Shown here piece by piece: positions 11,178 through 23,920 of a stretch of DNA of 64,000 nucleotides. The translations under genes and the position numbers were made by a program. The stretch covers positions 107,339,769 through 107,403,768 of the forward strand of contig CATQJL010000001.1 of NCBI GenBank assembly GCA_958299035.1, given 5' to 3'. Origin of the DNA: Cylicocyclus nassatus. Its lineage: Eukaryota; Nematoda; Chromadorea; Rhabditida; Strongylidae. The notes beneath the pieces are model-generated. The model saw only the letters and a program-made list of their open reading frames with translations, had not been told where the DNA came from and ran no database searches. The first letter of the stretch is position 1, and each line of letters starts with the position of its first letter.

Positions 11178-11696
11178 ACCCTAATTTCCGGGGTATAAGG
11201 CGCACCTTGTATAAGGCGCACCCACCGCAGCGAACAATGGCGCGAAAACGCTTTCTAAATGATTGCTCTTTTAATCTAGAAAGCTGAAGACTCAGTGTGC
11301 TGTGATTATTCTTCACTTCTTATAAATCATGCCCAGGTACTTTTTACTCTTCTTAGAACGTATACTTTCAAATTCTACTGATAAGAGGAAGCTGTTTTCA
11401 GTGGTGTTTATGATGTTTAGATGATTCTTTCTTTAGCCAATGATATTGCCTGTGCTGCATTTTGTGCTTTCCTTCGTTTCCAATAACGCTACTGGTAGTG
11501 AAACGGTCCTTTCTTTACAATGATACTACTGATATTTTAAAGGGGCTGTTTCTGCCCTATTCTTGTCATTCTTGATAAAAGAAAAGGTAGAGATTTGCTG
11601 TATACAGCTTGTGCGGTGTCGCGCATCGCAAACGTCATCGCACATCAGCTGATGTGCGATGAAAGCTACTGCGCCTTATACCCCGGAAATTAGGGT
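11178..11696. mobile_element. TIR element with ACCCTAATTTCCGGGGTATA ends
   Basis: A perfect inverted terminal repeat of about 27 bp (ACCCTAATTTCC then GGGGTATAAGGCGCA) bounds about 519 bp of non-coding DNA. Flanking TA on both sides suggests a TA target duplication, so a non-autonomous Tc1/mariner/pogo-type element is likely. A further copy of the TATAAGGCGCAC motif lies just inside the left end. An internal palindrome (ATCGCACATCAGCTGATGTG) sits near the right end. Confidence 0.75.
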
Positions 11697-13336
11697 ACTT
11701 TTATTTGAGACTGTTGTACTATGCTGAGAAGGTGAGGATGGAGGGCTATATGTCGCCAAAAGGGGTGGACAATATTACTTCTCCAGCCATCGCCGGCTTC
11801 CTCGTCGTAACTCTGGCATCGATGCGATTGATTGAATTCTTTGCCTAGTCACGCATTCGAAGCCATTTTCTCTAAAATGGCGTCAGCTGAAAATCCCGAG
11901 CTTTATAGTTTGAACTTGATTCATTGCCGCAGTAGGAAATAATGAATCATGGAAGTGACAAGGAACGCTGACGCTATGCAGTGATTAAAAAGATGGTGTC
12001 CTGAAAGCTCAGAGATGTCTCTCTTGAACAAGGGTCGAATCCGGCTGTCTTATCACTTTCGCAAGCCTAGCCTTCTAGCTCAGAAGTAAAAGTTGTTCTA
12101 TTCTATTTTGAACATGGTAACTAATTTGTCAAAGCGTTGCTGCATCTCAGTTTTTTTGCATACGTGCGGCGCCACCATCTCTTTTTATAATTTTTCTTTC
12201 ACTTGCTAAAACCAATTTTGTTCCCGCACCTCCCATCATTCTCTCGGGAGAGTGCTGACTATAACGAGATGTTCCAGCTTTGCACGTGTTAGATGCTACT
12301 CATTCCACTTCGTCGAGAGACTCATATACCGCTTTCACTCGAAAAGTGGCATTTGGAAATTATTGTTTCTAGCACTCAAGTGCTTGAAAAACTATAGTTC
12401 ATTAAAGATGCAGCCTCTTCTCAATGAAGCATAAGCTCTTTGTTACTGAGAGTGAAATGAACTCAAATAGTTCCGGTATATTGCTATCCTTTTGATATTC
12501 CACAGCTGGCAGCCACACATCTAATAATTTTCGCGTAAGATAGCGACTCATAAGCTCTAATCAATTATTTGCACGTTGACACAAACCGCTAAACGTTTCT
12601 GTCAATGCGCGCAACTCCGTAGCGATGAAGAGAGGAGCCAAAGAATGCCAGAAAGTGATCTTATTGGTGCTGTTCCTAAAGTCTTTCTAGTTTGAATGAA
12701 TAGGAGCAAATGGTGAACGAACTTAAGTACACTAACAAACTTCCAACCTTTCTTCTTTCAAAATTCATTGAGAACCTAAACCTAGAACCTAAACCTAAAA
12801 CCTAAAAACATGGCGCAGATGGAAAAAATTGAGTCCTTTTTCAAATTATTTTGGATCCTGCATTCTAGACACAATAGATTATCTACATTCATAATTACAC
12901 CATAATGTTTCGGATTTGTTGTAAGCATAAACCTACGCTGTAATTCCCTAGAGGCAAAAATTATAAGTCTCCTCTCTTCTACTCCCCGGTTTCACGGCGT
13001 GATAAAGCCACGACCTACAACATCTTAATTTCTGGTTAGCTTTTGATTGCATTCAATAATGACAAAATGTGAAAACATGGACTAGGACTCGAGACTTCCA
13101 TCTGAGGCGAGATGATGGCGTCAAATATGCGACTTGTGTAAACAAGCAAACAATTCAAATGACGGCTGAGTTACGGTGAAAACAATCGGTCAATGGCTAA
13201 AGGCACAGACATTCGTGGTTAGCTCGCGCAATACATCCACCCACAAAACTATAGGCTACAAAGAAATGAGTACTGCTGCAGCAAACCCGCTTTTGTTGCG
13301 ACTTTCGGGCTAATCGCAATACTAGACTAGACGTAC
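11697..13336. other. unique sequence; short telomere-like run at 12772-12812
   Basis: No gene recognised. At 12772-12812 there are about five copies of an AACCTA(A) motif. The units vary and are not the nematode TTAGGC repeat, so a true interstitial telomere is doubtful. Confidence 0.35.
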
Positions 13337-13588
13337 GACCAGACGCTCGACGTATGCCCGAAACTGCGCAAAAAGAGTCCGAGCGCCTGCTGAAAGTTCG
13401 GCCAGGTTTGCTGAAAGAGATTATTTGACGAGCGCCAGCAGAAAATTCTGCGTTGCTGCCCGCTGGCAGAACATTAGACAGTAAAGGAAGTACTGCTCGC
13501 TGAAGGTTTGGCCACGCCCCAAAATTCTGCTGACCGCTTGCAGAAAAGCGCGAGTTTGCGGACCGCCTGCCCCCGGCGATTATCCGAG
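13337..13588. mobile_element. GCTCAGATAA-family MITE, right-half fragment
   Basis: Carries CCCGAAACTGCGCAAAAAGA, AAAGTTCGGCCAGG, GGCCACGCCCCAAAATTCTG and the terminal CCCCCGGCGATTATCCGAG. The left half of the element is missing. Confidence 0.7.
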
Positions 13589-14141
13589 AAGTCGAAGAAC
13601 TTTGTCGTCTAGTAAACTTTCAAAAAGGGATGTAATATCTTCTTTTGAGTCACTGCATCAAATGGATCCATAGCAGCTGCTATTAACGAACTGAGTTGCA
13701 AGTGCTATGATTTCTGCGATGCTTTTGCCAAGAAAGTGTCAGAGGGTGCCCTGTATTAGTATATCCACAGTTGCTTGCTGCAAGCACTACCGACACTGGA
13801 CCTGCTTTTGCTAATCCAGAAGGCTTCCCGTAGCTATCGCCAACGGAAGGCTGTTTCCTATCAGCGATATATTTTGAAGGCGACTTCATCAAAAGTGGTG
13901 CTCATCTGAACAGCTTGGGCGTTTACTAAACACATGTTGTGGGTGGATAGTCCGTTTCAGCAAGCTTCCATGACAAAAAACACGGTCATTCAGCCTTTGT
14001 ACAAAATCAACACATTGCAGGGTTGAATCTCTAAGCTTTTTTGCCATCTACTAAATGCTTCCACTCAGATTTAATTTATTAATGGTGGTCTCGCCACGAT
14101 ATATTTTCTGGCAAAAATTTTGGGACACATTATCACTTTTA
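13589..14141. other. no feature recognised
   Basis: Unique AT-rich sequence without convincing coding or repeat structure. Confidence 0.35.
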
Positions 14142-14986
14142 TTGAGTTGTCTCGTAAGTTTTCTCAATTTTGTCTTTTTGCCGCAATAAATTACCCACTT
14201 CTCAATTTTGTTCAGAATACAGGGTACCATTCGTTAGAGCAAAGCAAGCTCTATGAGCTGGCATGTGATTGTTGACTTGACTTAGCTGCAACACATCACG
14301 GGCTAAAATCCGAATCTTAGAACTTTCGGTATCCGAAAACTTGGAAATTTTTTGCATTTCTGTCCAAAGGAAACTTACCAGATCCCAAACATGATCTAAC
14401 GCATATACACACCTCATAAGACACTCATATGTGTAGCTGCTGTGTTTGTTCTGTGCTAGAAACGGATAAAACTAAAAATTCTGAGCTTTCAAAAAAGCGA
14501 TGCTGCGTTGTTCTCACAGAGGTAGATGTATACTAATAACAAGCTTTCAGAGATACATCAGTAAATTTTCAGCTTTTTAGAAGCGCTAGTTCTTTCAGTA
14601 GGCTTGTGGTATACAATTACGTATGTGAGGGAAAGCGCAGCATAGGATTTTTAGATTCTTTGAAATTTTGGTTTTCTCGGTTTCTAGCACAGAAAGAAAC
14701 ATACGGCATATACATGTTTTATGTGGAGTGTAAATGTATGAGCAAATTTGGGGTCTGGCAAATTATCTTTGGAGAGAAATATGAGAATTTTTCAAAATTT
14801 CGGGCATCCGAAAGTTCTCAGACTTCTGCTTCTAGCTTGTGGCTGGAGCTGGTTCGAACACCTACAAGCCATCTTATAGAGCTTGCTTTGCTCTATGGAT
14901 GGTACCGTGCATCCTGATTAGAACAGAGGTGTTGTGACTTATTGCGGTAAAAAGACAGAATTCAAAAAACTTATGATTAACATAAT
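14142..14986. mobile_element. mariner-type foldback element (TTGAGTTGTCTCGTAAG end)
   Basis: Diverged palindrome of about 845 bp. The left terminus TTGAGTTGTCTCGTAAGTTT resembles the TTAGGTTGTC ends of 21688-24460. Both arms hold the box AGAGCAAAGCAAGCTCT, just inside a GGTACCAT(T) block, and the CCGCAATAA block. No transposase frame. Confidence 0.7.
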
Positions 14987-15459
14987 ACTTCTCAGCTAAC
15001 AACCCTACTCTAAAAACGTTTACTCTTGACACGTCGTTTATCAACTATGTTCACATACCAAGCAGAGCCAAGCATTTTCGTAACACTTCCATTCAAAGAG
15101 GTCTATAGGTAATCGATCTCGCACAGCTACTACCAAACAGCGAGAAGATGGCTAAAAACATTTGTTTTCTTACAAAGTTTACAAAGTTGGAAGCTTACAA
15201 CTTCAAGGGTCTCACGGGTAACTCTTCCCATTTTACAGGCCTGTCATTGTAAAGAATCTATCGTCGAATTTACGGCATAATCTGTGAGCCTGCACACTAC
15301 ACTCAACAAACAGCAACCCTTGCTCGTGATTCCGCATTAAAAACCTTTTTCATTGTTATAAACTGTAGGAATGCGTTCGCTGACTGACACATAACTAATC
15401 GAACCAAGCGAGACAAGCAAATAACAAAAAAAAAGAATTGAGCAGGTTTAATCCCTATA
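14987..15459. other. no feature recognised
   Basis: Unique sequence; no convincing ORF or repeat. Confidence 0.35.
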
Positions 15460-15461
15460 TA

Positions 15462-17122
15462 CAGTGACCGCCAAAAAGTTGCGGACAAGCCTCCCTCCCT
15501 TTTTCATCGCTCTTTTTCAGAGGGAAAACAAGAATGAAGAAATGTAATAATTGCATGAGGTGATAGAGCTCTTCAAGATCTACAATCTACACTTTGAGCT
15601 TTTTGAGAAACACGTGTTCTAAAAATTTTAAGAATCCTTTTCTAAGAAAAGTCCGAAAATGGCCGCGTCACAATGTCGCGGACAATAATTCTTCGAACGC
15701 AAAAATTTTCCTTTAAGTCCTATCTTGAAGCGGAAACACAGGTTATCCGGACGGGTAAGCATACTACTATACAGAGCTCGTCAAGAACTACACACTGGTT
15801 ATGGTTGCTTCCCCAAAAAACGCAAGCTTGAGTTTTATTTTGCTTTTTTCAAAAAATAACTTCTAATTTCCTTTATCAAGCCAAATTTCTTCACACGGAA
15901 ACCTGTTCAAGACATCCCAACAAAGCCGTCTGGATAAAATGGATGCTCTTTGCCATCCTCTATGCATCGGACGTGTGCTGATGAGTTTCTTTGCTGAAAA
16001 TGGCCCTTGGCAGTGCTTGCACATGACCCTACCTGCACCTCCCCACTGACTTGTACCTCTTTGCAGGCTTGTAACTCGGCCTACAGTCAATATTTAAGCC
16101 TGCAAATAGGCTCATTCGAAGAACGAGACTTCCTGGACACGATGATATGCAAATGAGTTGAGTTTGAGAAAGTTCAGAGATTTGGCGGATGGGGTGGTAG
16201 AGGGCAGCTTCAGTTGTAGTCTAAGCACTTTTCAGCTAAAGTTGAAGAGAGCTCCTTTCGCTACCAATTTCATCCTGGAAGTTCAAAACTGTCAATTTTC
16301 TTGTAATAGATACATTTCGAGGCTCTAAGACTATTCTGTTGTTCATAAGAGCTTTCACTCCAATCACCTCTGAGGCTACACTTTATCACCCCATCCGCCA
16401 AATCTCTGGAATTATTCAAACTCAACTCATTTGCATATCATCGTATAGAGAAAATCTCGTTCTTTCGAATGAGCCTAATTGCAGGCTTAAATATTGACTG
16501 TAGGCCGAGTTACAAGCCTGCAAAGCGGTACAAGTCAGTGGGGAGGTGCAGGTAGGGTCATGTGCAAGCACTGCCAAGGGCCATTTTCAGCAAAGAAACT
16601 CATCAGCACACGTCCGATGCATAGAGGATGGCAAAGAGCATCCATTTTATCCAGACGGCTTTGTTGGGATGTCTTGAACAGGTTTCCGTGTGAAGAAATT
16701 TGGCTTGATAAAGGAAATTAGAAGTTATTTTTTGAAAAAAGCAAAATAAAACTCAAGCTTGCGTTTTTTGGGGAAGCAACCATAACCAGTGTGTAGTTCT
16801 TGACGAGCTCTGTATAGTAGTATGCTTACCCGTCCGGATAACCTGTGTTTCCGCTTCAAGATAGGACTTAAAGGAAAATTTTTGCGTTCGAAGAATTATT
16901 GTCCGCGACATTGTGACGCGGCCATTTTCGGACTTTTCTTAGAAAAGGATTCTTAAAATTTTTAGAACACGTGTTTCTCAAAAAGCTCAAAGTGTAGATT
17001 GTAGATCTTGAAGAGCTCTATCACCTCATGCAATTATTACATTTCTTCATTCTTGTTTTCCCTCTGAAAAAGAGCGATGAAAAAGGGAGGGAGGCTTGTC
17101 CGCAACTTTTTGGCGGTCACTG
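15462..17122. mobile_element. Tc1-type foldback element (CAGTGACCGCCAAAAAGTTG ends)
   Basis: Perfect TA target duplication (15460-15461 and 17123-17124). Termini CAGTGACCGCCAAAAAGTTG fit the Tc1 CAGTG...CCAAAAAG pattern. Arms of about 750 bp (15462-16210 and 16375-17122) are nearly identical around a 165-bp spacer. A 75-codon frame is mirrored in each arm (15863-16090 minus, 16494-16721 plus). In shifted frames it faintly recalls the FQQDN...H region of Tc1 transposase, but I cannot confirm this. A transposase relic duplicated head-to-head is possible. Confidence 0.85.
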
Positions 17123-17124
17123 TA

Positions 17125-18288
17125 TGTCTGTCTGTCTGTCTGTCTGTCTGTATGTATGTCTGTACGTATGTTCCGAATAGAAAATTCCATTTCTGAACCG
17201 ATCCGGACCAAACTTGGCACACATACAGATCGGGCCCCGGCGCGTGTCATAGGCTACTTTTCGTCATCGATCGATATCGATTTTATCGATTTTTATCGAT
17301 TTTTTTGCTGAGTTCACCTACGGGGCTGGGAGTTGGCACAGGGGGGTAATCGAGCATGGGGATTCCGAATACAATATTGGTTTTCAGGATTATCGATTAC
17401 TTTTATCGATTTTATCGATTTTTTTGCAAAGTTTGAGCTACGGGGCTGGGAGTTGGCACAGGGGGGTAATCGAGCATGGGGATTCCGAATACAATATTGG
17501 TTTTCAGGATTATCGATTACTTTTATCGATTTTATCGATTTTTTTGCAAAGTTTGAGCTACGGGGCTGGGAGTTGGCACAGGGGGGTAATCGAGCATGGG
17601 GATTCCGAATACAATATTGGTTTTCGGGATTATCGATTACTTTTATCGATTTTATCGATTTTTTTGCAAAGTTTGAGCTAGGGGGCTGGGAGTTGGCACA
17701 GGGGGGTAATCGAGCATGCTGATCATCCCCAAGGGGGGTGATCAGCATGCTCGATTACACCCCTGTGCCAAATTCCAGCCCCCTAGCTCAAATTTTCAAA
17801 AAATCGATAAAATCGGTAAAAGTAATGGACGATCTTGAAAACTAATATTGTATTCGTAATCTGCATGCTCGATTACCCCCTGTGCAAACTCCCAGCCCCG
17901 CAGGTCAAACTTTACAAAAAAATCGATAAAATCGATAAAAGTAATGGACGATCCTGAAAACTAATATTGTGTTCGTAATCAGCATGCTCGATTACCCCCC
18001 TGTGCAAAATCCCAGCCTCGCATGTCAAAATTTACAAAAAATCGATAAAATCAATAAAAGTAATCGATAATTCTGAAAACTAATATTGTATTCGGAATCC
18101 GCATGCTCACTTCCCCCCCCCCCTGTGCCAACTCCTAGCCCTGTAGGTAAACTCTGCAAAAAAATCGATAAAAATCGGTAAAATCGACATCGATCGATAA
18201 CGAAAAGTGGACTGTGACACCCGCCGGGGCCCGAAGTGTATGTGTGCCAAGTTTGGTCCGGATACGGCGGAGCCGGGTAAGCCAGCTA

Positions 18289-18289
<1 letters not shown>
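17125..18289 (+). mobile_element. non-autonomous Helitron, internally palindromic
   Basis: The 3' end at 18265-18289 has the Helitron signature: a GC hairpin (GGCGGAGCC), GGGTAAGC, then CTAG followed by T. The 5' part starts with (TGTC)n/(TGTA)n and GTTCCGAATAGAAAATTCCA. The characteristic TCTTATATATAAAGC start is absent because the Tc1-type element ends exactly at 17122. The right half repeats the left half in reverse complement (GAACCGATCCGGACCAAAC and TCGATCGATATCG blocks), so the element is a foldback with a minisatellite in its middle. Confidence 0.75.
17321..17718. repeat. 120-bp minisatellite, about 3.3 copies
   Basis: Three units of exactly 120 bp plus a partial unit differ by only a few bases. 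Each holds ACGGGGCTGGGAGTTGGCAC, GTAATCGAGCATGGGGATTC and (TATCGATTT)n. 17731-18130 holds further, more diverged units in inverse orientation. Because 120 is a multiple of 3, all strands stay open here. The long apparent reading frames (17314-17748 minus, 17333-17722 plus) are repeat translations, not genes. Confidence 0.92.
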
Positions 18290-18326
<37 letters not shown>

Positions 18327-18420
18327 GAAAATCTGTGTGTCTGTTTGTCTGTACAACTTCTCGTAGTCTTGAAGGAGAGCGGTAAAGCTCAGTTCGATCT
18401 GCTGCTAATCAAGATATAGT
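18290..18420 (+). mobile_element. (AT)n run and possible start of a second Helitron
   Basis: Directly after the CTAG of the previous element comes (AT)15, then ATATATAAAGCAGAAAATCT and GTGTGTCTGTTTGTCTGT. This resembles the TCTTATATATAAAGCTGAAT-TGTC start of the Helitrons at 42721-43459 and 50039-50622. No matching 3' end was found. Confidence 0.4.
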
Positions 18421-18513
18421 AAGGACGGTGGGAAGCGAACCCAAGACGAGTCGGAATCAAAATAAGGATAAATTTGGGGGGGGGGTAGAAGCCGGATTCA
18501 CCCGATTCATGTG

Positions 18514-18882
18514 AACCGTTGCGTCCATATCTCACTTCAAAGTGGACGAATTTTTAATTAAAGGGCACCATTCAACTCAGTTCAGCGCGGCCCATCTTCT
18601 GATTCATAGAAAGGCCCTCTTAGACACAGTAGGAGGCCAGATTCCACGAATCGTTTCAGATGTTGCTTACGATAGGTTGCTCTGTCTGCTTATTTATTGC
18701 ACTGACTGACAGCTTACCGTAAGCAAAAATCCGAAAGGATTTGTGTACTGGCCTTCTTTTGTGTCCAAACATGCACTTCTGTAAATCAGAAGATGCGCCG
18801 CGCTAAGCTGAGTCGAATGGTGCCCTTGGATTAAAAATTTGTCCACTCTGAAGAGAGATATGGCCACGCGACGGTGATATAA
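18514..18882. repeat. diverged inverted repeat with arms of about 100 bp
   Basis: GAAGTGGACGAATTTTTAAT-type sequence, the GGGCACCATTC(A/G)ACTC block and the GCGCGGC(CC)ATCTTCTGAT block at 18520-18610 recur in reverse complement at 18775-18875. Termini and target site are not clear. Confidence 0.65.
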
Positions 18883-19684
18883 TTTAATGCGAGCGACTGC
18901 GCGTCGTTTTTTTTTTGAAAAAAGGGGTATTGTATAAGCTTTCAAAAAAACATTGATTTATCCGAACATTTTGGTTGTAAATTATATCCTTCGTAATTTT
19001 TTTCTAATTTTTTGAGCTTTTTTTTAGCTCGTGGAATTTTGGGGTGTATCCCATCACTTGTGACTGTCAATTTACGCGGACGCCGCGCGCGACAGGCTGG
19101 CAGCAGTCAGTTGCGAGGAGAGCTCGGGTAGCCCACTCGCAGGGCGTACTGCTTGATTTTTTGTAAAGGTTTCTCCACTATCATACCAAATTCAACTGAT
19201 GGAATTTTGGCCCCAAATCTTGCAAAAATGAAAGAGATAGTAAATGAAAATATGGAAATCACTATGTATTTTGTCACAAATTATGAACTTTTTGCTCACT
19301 ATAACACGTGACCCCTGAACATTTCCTCTGGGACTTCTCCCGTGGCCCTGCTGCCTCTCGCCTGGGTTACTGTAATGCCGCGTCGCGGCAATTTCTAATT
19401 GGCACCTACAAGTAATGGGCGCCCCCGGAATTTTGTCTTGAATTTTGTTTCAAATATTTTATTTCATTCATTTCATTTTCGCTTTATTTCGCTGTTGCTG
19501 TTTTTTTTTCTTTCAGGTTCTGATCCAGTGCTTATTTTGTTCTGCATATTTATTTTGGCTTCTCTGATTTATTGGATCCAAATGAAACACTACTTTACCA
19601 TTATCGATCGTCACGTGAAATTTCTAAATTCGCCTTAACTACTCAGTTTGGCGACTTATTTTCCCGATCTACATATCTAACTTA
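18883..19684. other. no feature recognised
   Basis: Unique sequence with a GC-rich patch (19078-19160). No supported gene. Confidence 0.35.
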
Positions 19685-19686
19685 TA

Positions 19687-20361
19687 CAGGGTGTCCCAAA
19701 AAGATGTGCACACTGTTTGATTGTTAATAACTCTCTTGCTTTCATGTCTTGCCAAGCTTGAGGTTCCATTCTTTAGAGCGAGGTTCAACTTATATTTACG
19801 GTATGGAGCGATTTATAAGCAGCTCTTTATTGCTGTAGGATTGGTAAGAATTTCGGAAAGGATTTTGAGTTATTGAAAGCAGTTTTTTGCCTCAGAAAAA
19901 AGCCAAACAAGCCAGAAACTCATGAAGTGGGTCAATCGAAGTTGCTAATTCTAATTATGAAAATTTCACGTTAGTACACTGTTTCTTTCATGAGTTATAT
20001 CAGATTTAGGGTAACAACTGATTTTCCAGTATTTGTTAGAAATGTGAATACGCCACCAAGAAAGCTCGAAAAACTGGTGGAAAGTTATGTGGTAAAATCA
20101 GCACGTCTGAAAACCTTGTTACACAGTTTTTTAGATTTTTTCGAAGTTATTTCATCAAAAGGCTTATTCCACAATGACGCTGTATGCTGAGAGTTCTTAC
20201 TGTGATCCTACAGTAACGAAGAGCGATTGGTGATTCGCTCCATACTGTAAATCTAAGTTTATCCTCGCTCTATAGAATGGTACCTCAAGCTCGGCAAAAG
20301 ACATGAAAGCAAGAGAGTTATTAACGATCAAACAGTGTGCACATCTTTTTGGGACACCCTG
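19687..20361. mobile_element. foldback MITE with CAGGGTGTCCCAAAAAGATG ends
   Basis: 675 bp flanked by TA on both sides. Terminal repeats CAGGGTGTCCCAAAAAGATG continue inward (TGCACACTGTTTGATTGTTA) as long, diverged arms up to a central region near 20000-20170. Both arms hold CATTCT(T/A)TAGAGCGAGG. Related pieces lie at 44560-44754 and as bare ends at 866, 4156 and 58350. Confidence 0.8.
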
Positions 20362-20363
20362 TA

Positions 20364-21443
20364 TGTGTTTGATGTTATTATATACTAACAACGCTACTAG
20401 CCAGACAGTCACATTGCATTTCCTCTTATATACACTATTTTCTCATCCTCAAAAACCTATACATCCACTTCTGTATAGAAGAATCGGATTATACTCAAAA
20501 CGTTCATCTATACCTATGACTGTTCCAATACTTGGTATAGGGCAGTATCTATTTCACATAATTCTCATCTGGATCTACAAAATGGATTCTCACTGCACTT
20601 TATTACTTTATCTTCTTCTGACGTTGTCACTTTCTCTGATCTTGCATTCTTGTTAAACTTACTTATTGCATGCAGCTCAAAAACGGAGGAAATGAGTGCG
20701 GCGGGTAGTTGAAAAGTCCTAGGTACGCATGGGTTTTGCCATATCGTCTAGGCACTATCCGCCAAAGCGTACCACTTGAGAGTGATGGGTTATATCCCGT
20801 CATACCCCGTTATTTTCAGCTTACATGTAATTTCTCGAAGAATGCTTCTGACCAGAGCTTTGATAATGTTCAAGATACATATATTGTCTTTAAGCAGTAT
20901 AGCTTGGTTCCGTCTTATACCGTCGAACGGATGTGAGGTTTTTGAGTGTGATAATTACGTATTTACTACTTAATCTTTGTAGTGTGGCTTGATTGGTCTG
21001 CGTTTTCACTAACTATTTTTTGGTGCATCTCGAGTGTAATAGATAAAGATAAAGATGAAAATATTTTAGCGAACGCGCATTTGCACAACCACAGTCGACT
21101 CCGATCTGGTATACATTATGAAAACCGAAGATGACTAAAGAAGAAATTTGATGATCAAGATCTCATCATATCTGCTATACCGCTTCAAGTTTCATGATCA
21201 GGCTTTTTTCTCATTACCTCCACGCTGACTAGAAAAAATGCACTAATTTCATAGCTTTACTATTGTGCTCATGCGTCCAGTTTTGTTTACACTTGTTTGT
21301 TTGTTTTGTTGTTGTTGTATTTGTTTCCTATTTTTTCATAATTTTGTTTCATACTAGTTGAAGAACCGAACTCACTCAATTCAGATTGTGTACAAATGTT
21401 GTAAAACGTTTTCAACAAACATCCATTTAAATACTAGTGAGTA
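20364..21443. other. no feature recognised
   Basis: Unique AT-rich sequence. Small frames at 20303-20656 and 20709-20936 show no recognisable domain. Confidence 0.35.
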
Positions 21444-21675
21444 CCAAAGGCGTACCGAGGAGGAGGGGGCGCCCCGAGGATGGGTCGCGAAATTTTTGAA
21501 AGTTGCTTAAACGTGTTATAAAAACGTGCAGAGGTCAGGCAGGGGCCCGAAAAAATTTTGGGAAGCATACCAAAAAAATTTTGGAGTGCGTGGCTAACGC
21601 AACGCACTTTCACCCGAAAATTTTTTTGTCGCAACCCCCCCCCCCCCCAAACGGAAATTCTGGGTACGCCACCGG
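21444..21675. mobile_element. CAGTGGCGTACC-family MITE, copy 1
   Basis: Left end AAAGGCGTACCGAGGAGG, right end CTGGGTACGCCACCGG. Inside are GGGTCGCGAAATTTTTGAAA, GGGGCCCGAAAAAATTTTGG and CGCACTTTCACCCGAAAATT. A shortened relative of 35137-35495. Confidence 0.7.
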
Positions 21676-22098
21676 TAAGTATATATATTAGGTTGTCCCA
21701 TAAGTCTTTTCATTTTTGAGTTTTCGCTGCAATAAGTGTAACATTTCTTCTCCTAAATAGACACCAGGACACCGTTCGATAGAGCAAAGCAAGCTCTTTA
21801 AAATGACATTTATGGTTTCGCAACAGATTCGATCCACCTCAAGTTCGAAATCGAAATCCGAAATGTTTCGGATGCCCAAAAAATTGAAAATCTTCTATAT
21901 CTTCATTCAGAAAAGTCCTACAGATCTCTCACTCGCTTATGTATATACACTCTACATCAGACATCGCATTGCTGTTGCCGCCTTTTTTATCAGCTAGAAA
22001 TCAAGAAACCGAAAATTTCTATGTTTTTACCGTGATGCTGTGCTCTTCTTATACTAACAGTTTATACTACGACAGTATACTAAGACACCTTAGAAGTA

Positions 22099-22972
22099 TT
22101 AGGTGTCCGGAAATTAATGCCCGTTTTGAATTTCAACCGCAATAAGTCATACACTGCTCACTTCTAGATAGGTTGCAAAGTACCATTCGGTAAAGCAATG
22201 CAAGCTCTGTAAGATGGCCATTTTGCTTTTGCCAGCTCTCATCCACCTCGAGTTTCGAGAAAAACTAAAAAGACTCAGCTGCCCGAAAAATCGAAAAAAA
22301 TCGTAACTCGGTTCATAAAAATCCTACAAAAATTTTTATTTGCTCACGTAAAAACTATTTACATAAAAAATCCATATACTCCTTTGCCGTATTTTTTCCT
22401 CGGTTAGAAATCAATAAACGGAAATCGTGCATTTGCCAAAGTGATGCTGTGCCGTGCCCACATAGGCAGTTGTATACCACAAGCCCATAGAAATGCAGAC
22501 TCAAACTTTCAGCTCTCTACAAGCTTTAGTTTTCGAGAAATTTGAATTCTAGCCAGGATCACCTAACTGGGGAAAGCTATTTTCGGTATTTCTTGAGAAC
22601 TGAAGCTTGTAGAGAGCTGAAAATTTCAGTCTGTACTTCTACAGGCCTGTGGTATACAACTACCTATGTGGGGACGGCACAGCACTACTTTGGCAAATGC
22701 GCGAAGATTTCCGTTTTCTTATTTTCTAACAAAAGGAAAAATACGACAAAGACATCTATAGATGTCTTATGTGGATATTGTTTATATGAGCAAGTAAGAA
22801 GCTTTGTAGGATTTTTATGAACTGAGTTACGATTTTTCTCGATTTTTCGGGCAGCTGAGTCTTTTTATTTTTTACCTTAAAACTCGAGGTGGATAAGAGC
22901 TGTTGCAAAAGCAAGAGAGCCATCTTGTAGAGCTTGATTTGCTCTATTCAATGGTACTTTGCAACCTATTTA
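22099..22972. mobile_element. mariner-type foldback element E2, right terminus missing
   Basis: Starts TTAGGTGTCCGGAAATTAAT after TA (22097-22098). Long arms meet near 22555. The right arm runs to GGTACTTTGCAACCTAT and then stops where E3 begins. The last 80 or so bases expected from the left arm are absent. Confidence 0.75.
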
Positions 22973-23920
22973 TTAGGTTGTCTGGAAATTAATGCCCGTT
23001 TTGAATTTCAACCGCAATAAGTCATACACTTTTTATTCCCGAATAGCTTTCAAGGTACCATTCGATAGAGCAAAGCAAGCTCTACAAGATGGTGGTCTTG
23101 CTTTAACAACAGCTCTGATCCACCTCGAGTTTTGAGCCAAAAACTAAAAAGATTCAACTGCCCAAAAAATCAAGAAAAGTCATAATTCAGTTCGTAAAAA
23201 TTCTACAAAAATTTTAATTTGCTCACGTAAACACTATCCACATAAGACATATATGTACGCTATTGCCGTATTTTTCCTCTGTTAGAAATCGAAGAAACGA
23301 AAATGTTCATGCTTTTGCCAAATGATGCTATGTCGTCCCTACATAAGTAGATGTATACTACAAATTTGTAGAAGTGCAAACGTAAATTTTCAGCCCTCTA
23401 CAAGCTTTGGTTATCGAGAAATATCGAATATAGCTTTTATTGGTCAGGTGGTCCAAACTAAGATTCAAATTTCTCGAGAACTAAAGTTTGTAAAAAGCTG
23501 AAAATCCACGTATTTACTTCTGCAAATTTGTAGTATACATCTACTTATGTGGGAACGACACAGCCTCACTTTGGCAAAAGCATGAACATTTTCGTTTTTT
23601 CGATTGCTAACAAAGGAAAAAATACGGCAATAGCGTACATATATGTCTTATGTGGATAGTGTTTACGTGAGCAAATTAGAATTTTTGTAGAATTCTTACG
23701 AACTGAATTATGATTTTTCTTGATTTTTCGGGCAGTTGAATCTTTTTAGTTTTTGGCTCAAAACTCGAGGTGGATCAGAGCTGTTGTTAAAGCAAGACCG
23801 CCATCTTGTAGAGCTTGCATTGCTCTATCGAATGGTACCTTGAAAGCTATTCGGGAATGAAAAGTGTATGACTTATTGCGGTTGAAGTTCAAAACGGGCA
23901 TTAATTTCCGGACAACCTAA
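22973..23920. mobile_element. mariner-type foldback element E3
   Basis: 948 bp, ends TTAGGTTGTCTGGAAATTAA and its near inverse, TA on both sides. Arms of about 450 bp meet near 23450. Each has the box GATAGAGCAAAGCAAGCTCT just inside the end. No transposase frame. Confidence 0.85.

Noticed and set aside
12772..12812. Interstitial telomere
   Set aside because: The repeat is irregular AACCTA(A), not the nematode TTAGGC unit, and too short.
17314..17748. 144- and 129-codon frames on both strands
   Set aside because: The 120-bp minisatellite keeps its frame; the sequence is a Helitron repeat, not a gene.
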